From: Spirochaetae bacterium HGW-Spirochaetae-1
GTDB lineage: Bacteria > Spirochaetota > UBA4802 > UBA5550
Length of the DNA: 64,000 nucleotides
Assembly: GCA_002839375.1 (NCBI GenBank)
Contig: PGXY01000003.1
Location: forward strand, 529,863-593,862
Direction of reading: 5' to 3'
The position numbers and the translations under genes are program-made. The notes beneath the pieces were generated by a model, which was not told the DNA's origin, searched no databases, and worked only from the letters and a program-made list of their open reading frames with translations. This document shows, piece after piece, positions 9,073 through 15,500 of the stretch; position 1 is the first letter of the stretch; the number at the start of each line of letters is the position of its first letter.

Positions 9073-11379
9073 ATGAAACTCTTACGAATTCTGCCCATTA
9101 TAGCCGTATCAGTCATCGCGCTCTCATGCTTCAGCGAAACCGCCAGCCCGCTCCTGTCGGACGAAAACCAGAGCAGTATCGGAACAAACAGCAGTTATAT
9201 GATAGGCACCGGCATACATAACATCACGGGTCCCCCTGCCGAGGTCATGTTCGCCGGCTATTGTGATTTCGACCAGGTCGGCGGCGGCATGTATATGCGC
9301 CAATGGGCCCGGGCCTTCATTATAAAGGACAATGGTACGGGAAAGCGCGTTGCCTTCGTGGTGCTCGACATCCCCATGATGGACTCGGGAATTCTCATTC
9401 ACGTCCTGGACAGACTGAAAGATCGGTACGGAAATCTCTACAATGAAAAAAATATCGTCATGAGCGCTACGCACACCCACAGCGGTCCCGGCGGATATTT
9501 CAAAACCTATGCGCTCAATATCTTTGCCGGCATGACCTTTCATGAAGGCAATTTCAACGCTATTGTCAACGGCGCCTGCGAGGCCATAGTGAAGGCCCAC
9601 AACAGTCTGGTACCGGGGAAAATCCTTCTCAACAGCGGCCTCTTTTCCCCGAAAATAAATACGGGGCCTCAATTTTCTCCCCGGACACGCATCAGCCGCA
9701 ACAGGTCTCCGGAAGCCTACAATCTGAACCGCGACCGGGACCAGTATCTTCTGCCTGACGGTTCCCTCGATGATACTAACCGGGAACTCACACAGCTGAA
9801 ATTCGTGAACGAAGAAGGCTCCGATATAGGCCTGTACCATTGGACCCCCGTTCATCCCAATATGAGCGGCAGCCATCTCTTTCTCATTAACGGTGATGTC
9901 AACGGCCTGGCGTCATATTTCTTTGAGTCGTCTCACGGCATGGACTACTCCGTTACAGAAGGATTTGTTGCGGCCTTTGCTCAGAACGACTGCGCCGACA
10001 CCTCGGGAAACCTTCCCGAAGACGCAAATCTTTCCCGGTTTGAAGGCCGGGATAAAAAGCTTGTGCGGGACGAAAACGGCGGGATAATCGACTGGATCGC
10101 CGACGGATCATGCGATTATGAACGGGTTGAACTGCGGGCCAGAACCCTGGAACTCCTGGCCCGGGAACTTTCAACGGAGGGGACGGAACTCACGGGCGCC
10201 ATCGACTACCGGCAGATGTTCATTCCCGCCCAGGAATTTGACATCCGGCCCGAGTTCATCGATGACGATGATATATATTATGAGGCAGAACTGGGTGAGT
10301 CGCGGGAGAACTGCCGCCTCTGCATGGGTTCCGCCGGTGTCAGTTTCATCGCCGGTTCCACCGAAGACGGTGACAGCGGCATGGTATCCCGTGAAAGTAA
10401 TCCCCGGGACATAGACAATTACGCCATGTTCACGCCGCAGGAAATCATAACCGATCCGCTGCCAGGCATCGCCGATATTCTCCTCAGGCTCATTGTTTCT
10501 CCGAGTGAACTGCGCGATGAAATGGACTGCCAGAAGGAAAAACGTATCGCTCTTGCCTTTGATGAACTGAACAATCTCATCCCGGGCGGCAAGGCCTGGA
10601 ACCTGAGCCTGCCCGTCCAGATCGTTAAAATTGGCGGCCTGGCTATCGTGACTCTCCCCCTGGAGGTGACAACCATGTCGGGACGCCGTATAAAGGCCGA
10701 GGTGAGACGGGCCATGCCCGATGTAAAACATGTAGTGATCAACGCCACGTCCAACAGCGACGGGCGATATCTCACCACCCGAGAGGAATATGCCGCACAG
10801 GAATACGAGGGCGGCGCCACTCTTCTCGGCCCCTATTCACTCAATGCCGTGCGGCAGGTCGTGTATGACCTGGCCATGTCGTTCCGCAAAGGCGCCGATC
10901 TGCCCTCGTATGCCGTGGATTATGATGAGTTCAGGGACGGCATCGAGGGAGAAGCCATATTCAAGATCGCCGGCAATGTCCTGTACGACGATGTTCCCGC
11001 CGATGTGGCTTTCGGTGACGTAAAGACGGCCCCCAACTACGCCTATTCACGGGGGAATACGGCAAGCACAGTGTTCTGGGGCGGTCATCCCAATAACAAC
11101 CTGACGATTCTTTCCGATGAAAGCTACCTGACTGTTGAACGGCTCAGTGATGATGAAAGCGGTCAGTGGCTGCCCGTGGCCCATGACTGGGATCCGTCGA
11201 CAAAATACCGCTGGCAGCGCTCCGGCACGGCCGCCAATCTTATTACCATTGAATGGGATATCCCCGTGGATGCAATGCCGGGAACCTATCGCATACGCCA
11301 TACGGGATATTACAAGAAGGCCCTTACGGGAAAAATACTGCGTTATGAAGGCGTGACAAAGGAATTTTCAGTGTATTAA
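9073..11379 (+). CDS. Neutral/alkaline ceramidase-like lipoprotein
   Basis: 768 residues. The N-terminus is a lipoprotein signal with lipobox IALSC (Cys19), so the mature protein is probably membrane-anchored outside the cytoplasm. GIHNITGPPAEVMFAGY and SATHTHSGPGGYF (around 130-142) are the neutral ceramidase signatures, including metal-binding His residues. FAQNDCADTSGN (around 301-312) matches the nucleophile region that reads GDVSPN in characterised enzymes, so the Ser is kept while the neighbours differ. Expected reaction: hydrolysis of an N-acyl bond of a sphingolipid-like amide. ATG 9073 has AGGAGG at 9062-9067. It has its own promoter and operator. True substrate uncertain because few bacteria make ceramides. 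Confidence 0.82.
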   Translation: MKLLRILPIIAVSVIALSCFSETASPLLSDENQSSIGTNSSYMIGTGIHNITGPPAEVMFAGYCDFDQVGGGMYMRQWARAFIIKDNGTGKRVAFVVLDIPMMDSGILIHVLDRLKDRYGNLYNEKNIVMSATHTHSGPGGYFKTYALNIFAGMTFHEGNFNAIVNGACEAIVKAHNSLVPGKILLNSGLFSPKINTGPQFSPRTRISRNRSPEAYNLNRDRDQYLLPDGSLDDTNRELTQLKFVNEEGSDIGLYHWTPVHPNMSGSHLFLINGDVNGLASYFFESSHGMDYSVTEGFVAAFAQNDCADTSGNLPEDANLSRFEGRDKKLVRDENGGIIDWIADGSCDYERVELRARTLELLARELSTEGTELTGAIDYRQMFIPAQEFDIRPEFIDDDDIYYEAELGESRENCRLCMGSAGVSFIAGSTEDGDSGMVSRESNPRDIDNYAMFTPQEIITDPLPGIADILLRLIVSPSELRDEMDCQKEKRIALAFDELNNLIPGGKAWNLSLPVQIVKIGGLAIVTLPLEVTTMSGRRIKAEVRRAMPDVKHVVINATSNSDGRYLTTREEYAAQEYEGGATLLGPYSLNAVRQVVYDLAMSFRKGADLPSYAVDYDEFRDGIEGEAIFKIAGNVLYDDVPADVAFGDVKTAPNYAYSRGNTASTVFWGGHPNNNLTILSDESYLTVERLSDDESGQWLPVAHDWDPSTKYRWQRSGTAANLITIEWDIPVDAMPGTYRIRHTGYYKKALTGKILRYEGVTKEFSVY

Positions 11380-11403
11380 AAATCCACCTATACCCCTCCC
11401 CTC

Positions 11404-11445
11404 CCGCAATGTACGGACAGGTCGCGACCTGTCCATACATTGCGG
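11404..11445. terminator. Long inverted repeat between convergent genes
   Basis: Two 21-nt arms, CCGCAATGTACGGACAGGTC(G) and its complement, form a hairpin with one mismatch and no real loop (centre GGTCGCGACC). It sits between the ends of the ceramidase-like and M24 peptidase genes, a natural site for a bidirectional transcription stop, but it lacks a T-run. A REP-like dispersed element is equally possible. Confidence 0.5.
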
Positions 11446-11458
11446 AGGCGGGTGTTAA

Positions 11459-12673
11459 TCAGAAAATCTCTTCAATCCCCAGAGGAAACTTGGAAAGTTC
11501 CTCGCACCCGTCCTTATGGAGAACGATGGGGTTCTCGTACCGGAACCCTATGTTTTCATCAGAGCAGGCGTACTGCATGGCGCATATGAGCACTTCATTT
11601 TCTTTGTATACATGATCGGGGTTGGTCCAGTAAGGAAAGGGACCGTCGTTCATGCCTATCCGCCACTCATCACCCAGCATGCCGATACCGTGTTCGAAAC
11701 CCGGCACCATGAAATCGGCAAAACCACGTTCCTCGGCAAAAGCCAGCATGTCCCCGGCCAGGGACGACGGCGTTATCCCGGCACGATAGGACTTCAGCGT
11801 CAGTTTCACCAGGTCCACAAAATTATTGGCATGCCACCATTGCCGGTCCGTTGCCTTCCCGATAAAATAATTGTGCGAATGATCTCCCAGTCCCAGTTTG
11901 AACATGGCGTGTATATCCACCATGAGGGGCTCACCCTCGGCTAGCTTCTTCCTCGACGCCGGGGTGCAGGCGCATCCGGCCAGTCCGGTGCGGTACCCGC
12001 TGGCGATCTCGTTTCCCCCGGTAAAAGACCACTCCCACTCGCTTCCTTCCTTTCGCATGGCATAGGCAGCGAGACCGGCGATTTCGGTTTCCGTCATTCC
12101 CTTCCACCCTCCGTTCTGCAGGGCCTTCAACACTTCCCGGTGTCCCACATCGACTATACGGGAGGCCTCCCTGAAACGGTTGATAGTTCCCGGGTCTTTA
12201 ACAAGCGAGAGACGGTCGATAATACCATGAACGTTTACCAGTTCAGCATCCGGCAAGGCCGCAGTAAACTGCTGATACTCATAATGAGTAAGCCATCCCT
12301 CGGGCAGGTAATTGGACATGCCGCTTTCAATGCCTACACGACCTTTACCGCTTCTCAGAATGTCCTTGATAAAGTCGGCAATCTGCTCGATCTGATCCTG
12401 GCCGCCCATGGGCGCAAAGCCCATTACGTGGTCTTCATCAAGCCACGAATCATCGGCAATCCTGGAAGCGTCGATGACAAAAGAAAAGGCCGTGGGAAGT
12501 CCCTCGGGCGGTATCACCACAAAACTCCGCCATGGACAGAAGGCGTCCAGCGTCCAGGAAAGAGTTCTGAGACGCGAGCCCAGGTACACATCGATCTTCT
12601 CCCTGTGCATTTCGGCCTGGATATCTTTTATCCGCTGTGGAAAATCTATGAAATAGGGATCATTGTTTTTCAT
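11459..12673 (-). CDS. M24 family metallopeptidase (Xaa-Pro-dipeptidase-like)
   Basis: 404 residues. The N-terminal creatinase-like domain (about 1-150) precedes a pita-bread domain. Metal ligands are visible as Asp in MVDIHAM, Asp in LGLGDHSHNY, His in GFEHGIGM, and Glu in CAMQYA-to-RYENPI, so the dinuclear centre appears intact. It should remove an N-terminal residue before proline or act on a related amide. ATG 12673 was chosen over 12679: the GAGGAGG site is eight bases from the former and only two from the latter. It lies directly downstream of the SCP2 gene. Confidence 0.85.
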   Translation of the reverse strand: MKNNDPYFIDFPQRIKDIQAEMHREKIDVYLGSRLRTLSWTLDAFCPWRSFVVIPPEGLPTAFSFVIDASRIADDSWLDEDHVMGFAPMGGQDQIEQIADFIKDILRSGKGRVGIESGMSNYLPEGWLTHYEYQQFTAALPDAELVNVHGIIDRLSLVKDPGTINRFREASRIVDVGHREVLKALQNGGWKGMTETEIAGLAAYAMRKEGSEWEWSFTGGNEIASGYRTGLAGCACTPASRKKLAEGEPLMVDIHAMFKLGLGDHSHNYFIGKATDRQWWHANNFVDLVKLTLKSYRAGITPSSLAGDMLAFAEERGFADFMVPGFEHGIGMLGDEWRIGMNDGPFPYWTNPDHVYKENEVLICAMQYACSDENIGFRYENPIVLHKDGCEELSKFPLGIEEIF

Positions 12674-12689
12674 GGTCATATCCTCCTCA

Positions 12690-13091
12690 TCAATATTCAG
12701 CCGGGATAGTGGCGAAAACCTTGTTTATACGGTCCGCCAGCGAGGCGAGCTTCAGCGCCTTCACCATGTTTCCCTTGAGCTTCAGCTTTCCTGTCATGAG
12801 CGCCTTGTGACTCGCCAGCTCAGCCCGCGTAATACTGGCAAAGACAGCGTAGTCACCCGATATGGCAAACTCTGCCACGGGAACTTCTCCCGTTCCCACA
12901 AGAAATTCGGCAAGCTTTCCGTCCTCAAAACGTATAAATATAAAGTGTTCCTTCCCGTCGGGACAGTTTTTGTAGATATTGGACATGGATGAAGTCAGAT
13001 GATTCATCTTTTCCGGTGATAAGTTTTCCAGAAGCCTTTTCTCGGCCTCGCTTCGCCATTCATCGCTTAAATACTTGACATTACCTGCCAT
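12690..13091 (-). CDS. SCP2 sterol-carrier-domain protein
   Basis: 133 residues. The pattern FIFIRFEDGKLAEFLVGTG, then DYAVFASITRAELASHKALMTGKLKLKGNMVKAL, is typical of SCP2 domains, which bind sterols, acyl-CoA or other lipids in a hydrophobic groove. Nothing enzymatic is visible. The ribosome site AGGAGG lies in the loop of a small inverted repeat, TAACAG/CTGTTA (13091-13107), that overlaps the start codon. It is followed 16 nt later by the M24 peptidase gene and preceded by a TetR gene on the same strand, a likely lipid-responsive unit. Confidence 0.82.
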   Translation of the reverse strand: MAGNVKYLSDEWRSEAEKRLLENLSPEKMNHLTSSMSNIYKNCPDGKEHFIFIRFEDGKLAEFLVGTGEVPVAEFAISGDYAVFASITRAELASHKALMTGKLKLKGNMVKALKLASLADRINKVFATIPAEY

Positions 13092-13140
13092 AACAGTCCT
13101 CCTGTTAGCATTACAAAGTTTTCACGGTGACACGTCACCG
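13091..13140 (-). promoter_or_regulatory. Ribosome-site hairpin and CGGTGAC palindrome upstream of SCP2 gene
   Basis: TAACAG (13091-13096) and CTGTTA (13102-13107) flank the AGGAG ribosome site, placing it in a 5-nt loop. Eighteen bases upstream, CGGTGAC-AC-GTCACCG (13125-13140) is a perfect 7-bp-arm palindrome with a 2-nt centre, too tight for an RNA loop and so more likely a protein-binding site. Confidence 0.45.
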
Positions 13141-13193
13141 CTTCAGACACGGGCGATGGCCCTGTTCACTGCAGGGTCACCGTCTTTTTTTAT

Positions 13194-13799
13194 CTAACCG
13201 GTCCCGCCGGACCGCTCCGATTCAATAAAAAGTCCATTCAGCAGTAAATCCAGGGTGTCCTCGAACATCTCCTGCACGAATCCGTCATCGGCTTTGATAT
13301 AGGTTCTGATAATGACCATCTTATAAATGGAAAAGATCACCTGGGAAACCTTGTCCACATCCACGGGACGGAAGACCTTTTCCTTTATCCCCTTTTTCAG
13401 AATCCCGGTGATCATGCGAATTGACCGTTTATTGATGGATTCATAGGGATCAACCGTGGGAAACATGGGGAAGATATCAGGGTCCTGTTTCAGGATATCA
13501 CGCAGTTCCCCGTCCTGTGAAAGGTATTCCACGGCTTTTCTGCACAGGACTAAAAGCTGTTTTCGCGCGCCCGTTTCAGCTGCAACGGCATCGCGCACCC
13601 GGTTTTGCCACCGTTCCAAGGCAAAACTGACGGTCTTGATATAGAGTTCCCTCTTATCCTTTACGTAGAAATAGAGGTTGCCCTTGGTACGATCCAGCTT
13701 TTCGGCAATATCCTCCACGGTGGTTTTACGAAAACCATACTGTGCAAAGACTCCCAGGGACGCACGGTAGATTTCTTCCAGCTCTATTCGCTCTCTCAT
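13194..13799 (-). CDS. TetR family transcriptional regulator
   Basis: 201 residues. The N-terminal helix-turn-helix is clear: IYRASLGVFAQYGFRKTTVEDIAE, then LDRTKGNLYFYVKDKRELY (about 10-55). The rest is a helical ligand-binding domain with no assignable ligand. It is divergent from the EamA exporter and upstream of the SCP2 and M24 genes, so it may control either or both. Repeated GTTCA/TGAAC half-sites before its start suggest autoregulation. Confidence 0.88.
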   Translation of the reverse strand: MRERIELEEIYRASLGVFAQYGFRKTTVEDIAEKLDRTKGNLYFYVKDKRELYIKTVSFALERWQNRVRDAVAAETGARKQLLVLCRKAVEYLSQDGELRDILKQDPDIFPMFPTVDPYESINKRSIRMITGILKKGIKEKVFRPVDVDKVSQVIFSIYKMVIIRTYIKADDGFVQEMFEDTLDLLLNGLFIESERSGGTG

Positions 13800-13813
13800 A
13801 TTTTAATTGACTC

Positions 13814-13958
13814 ATTGAACTATTTTTTCATTTGTTCAATTAAAGACTGTTAATCTAAATTTGTCAAGATATTAATGAATTTTTTAACAGTTTGTTCAGT
13901 TGATTTTTTTTACCGAAAAGGCATCCACTTTTTATTCTTGACATTGCAATTGCTGAAC
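13814..13958. promoter_or_regulatory. Candidate TetR operator region (GTTCA half-sites) and exporter promoter
   Basis: ATTGAAC (13814-13820) and GTTCAAT (13834-13840) form a perfect 7-bp inverted repeat with a 13-nt spacer just upstream of the TetR start. More half-sites occur at 13894-13898 (GTTCA) and 13954-13958 (TGAAC). TTGACA at 13938-13943 could be the -35 for the EamA gene; the matching -10 is weak. Confidence 0.45.
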
Positions 13959-13998
13959 CATTACTGCTCCATTTTATCTTTCTTTCCCGGCAAAAAAC

Positions 13999-14934
13999 AT
14001 GAATAAAGGAACCATTCAAAACCATGACCTTTCCGTTGGTGCAAGCCTGGCCACCATAGTACTCTGCGCAGCCTTCGGCGCCAATTCCGTTGCCATTAAG
14101 CTGGGCTTTACAGGCCTGGGTGTCTTTACCTCGGCGGGACTGCGCTTTCTTATTGCTGCCGCGGCCATCTGGTGCTGGGCTGCAGCGACAGGCAGAAAGA
14201 TAATCGTGGAAAAGGAAAAATATTCAAAGCTGATGATTACCTCCCTGGTCTTCACCGGACAGCTGGCTCTGTACAACCTGGGACTGAGCAAAATAGAGGC
14301 ATCGCGCGGCACGCTCATTGCCAACCTGCAGCCCTTCATGGTTCTCATATTGGCCCACTTCTTCATCCCCGGCGACCGCATGACCGTTCGGAAGACCCTG
14401 GGCATGGTCCTGGGTTTTACGGGACTTCTTTTTGTTGTGATCGACCGCGGGCGGGTCACGAACGGCACTGTGCAGCCGGGGGATATAATCGTTCTGGCAG
14501 GCACCGTGCTCTGGGCCTGCAACACCATCTACATCAAGACATTCATACATAACTACGAACCCTACCAGCTCGCCTTTTACACCTCACTCGTATCGGCCCC
14601 ATTTCTCCTCGCGGGTGGATATATCTGGGACACTAAAATGATATTCATGATGGACCGCGTTGTGGCCGGCTCTCTGCTGTATCAGGGAATCGTGACCGCA
14701 TCGATCGGATTTGTCATCTGGAACAGCCTCCTCCGGAAATACGGCGCCGTGGCCCTCCATTCCTTCACTTTTATAATGCCTGTGGCGGGCGTACTGCTGG
14801 GAGGACTCATCCTTAATGAGCCCATCACGCCCGGCATTATTACAGCGCTCCTGTTCATCGCCGCAGGAATTCTCGTGGTCCACTTCCGGGCCAAAAACCT
14901 GTCGGTATTTCCCCTGCGGCGTGGAAATCTTTAA
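13999..14934 (+). CDS. EamA/DMT family transporter
   Basis: 311 residues with about ten hydrophobic helices in two EamA repeats. The first contains FGANSVAIKLGFTGLGVFTS and ASRGTLIANLQPFMVLILAH; the second GSLLYQGIVTASIGFVIWN and PVAGVLLGGLILNEPITPG, both typical of drug/metabolite exporters. These inner-membrane proteins move amino acids, nucleosides or other metabolites; the substrate is not readable. Divergent from the TetR gene, with no strong ribosome site at the ATG. Confidence 0.88.
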   Translation: MNKGTIQNHDLSVGASLATIVLCAAFGANSVAIKLGFTGLGVFTSAGLRFLIAAAAIWCWAAATGRKIIVEKEKYSKLMITSLVFTGQLALYNLGLSKIEASRGTLIANLQPFMVLILAHFFIPGDRMTVRKTLGMVLGFTGLLFVVIDRGRVTNGTVQPGDIIVLAGTVLWACNTIYIKTFIHNYEPYQLAFYTSLVSAPFLLAGGYIWDTKMIFMMDRVVAGSLLYQGIVTASIGFVIWNSLLRKYGAVALHSFTFIMPVAGVLLGGLILNEPITPGIITALLFIAAGILVVHFRAKNLSVFPLRRGNL

Positions 14935-15237
14935 AGACACGTAAAGACGCCCCCCATAAAAATATAATTTTTTTTCAAAAATAATTTGCCATTTCCTGCG
15001 TCCTGTTATATTGTTAAAAATGTCTTCGTGCAAAATCGTATCCGGTTACGCCACCGTGTAACGATTTTTATCTTTGCAGGATCAAAAATACCCTATCGGG
15101 ATAAGGGAACCTCTATAAATCATTATTTGGATGTTCCCTTGTGGGCACAAATATAGGAAAAATATGGTTTTTTCATTTTGTTGTTAATGAAAAACCTAAT
15201 TTTCGAGGTGCCCATAATTCAAAAAAGGGATACGGTT
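14935..15237 (+). other. Non-coding region predicted to form three successive hairpins
   Basis: Upstream of the arginine-rich small gene. Hairpin 1: AAAATCGT (15032-15039) with ACGATTTT (15061-15068), which competes with an alternative GTTAC/GTAAC pairing (15045-15049/15058-15062). Hairpin 2: AAGGGAAC (15103-15110) with GTTCCCTT (15133-15140). Hairpin 3: TGGGCAC (15142-15148) with GTGCCCA (15208-15214), enclosing a longer imperfect stem around TTTTTTCATT/AATGAAAAA. A 30-nt segment (15101-15130) recurs at 47810-47839. It could be a structured mRNA leader, a small RNA or a relic element. Confidence 0.45.
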
Positions 15238-15417
15238 ATGAAATTCGGACCTCACAATGACAGAAGGGTTCTCATGCTCCGGCGAATCGATGATGAGAGG
15301 AGGGTCGTGGACTACCTTGAAAGAAGCGGTCTCGTTGTTTTCCAGAGAAGAACCTTTGACCGCCGCAGAGCCATCCGCAGAAGCCGATATATGGACCGGC
15401 GCATCCAGGCTGTTTAG
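15238..15417 (+). CDS. Small arginine-rich protein, unknown function
   Basis: 59 residues starting MKFGPHNDRR. Close to a third of the residues are arginine, arranged as repeated RR or DRR steps (RRIDDERR, RRTFDRRRAIRRSRYMDRR). No membrane segment or Cys. Strong positive charge suggests nucleic-acid or polyphosphate binding, but I do not recognise the family. Start ATG 15238 has AAGGGA at 15225-15230; an upstream in-frame ATG lies inside hairpin 3. It stands alone between the EamA gene and the end of the adenylate cyclase gene. Confidence 0.5.
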   Translation: MKFGPHNDRRVLMLRRIDDERRVVDYLERSGLVVFQRRTFDRRRAIRRSRYMDRRIQAV

Positions 15418-15500
15418 CTATGATGAAAGCATGATCAGGGGTAAAAACTTAAATTTATCCTGCAGCTTCTTTGCTTTAGCAATGACCTGATCGCGGCCAT

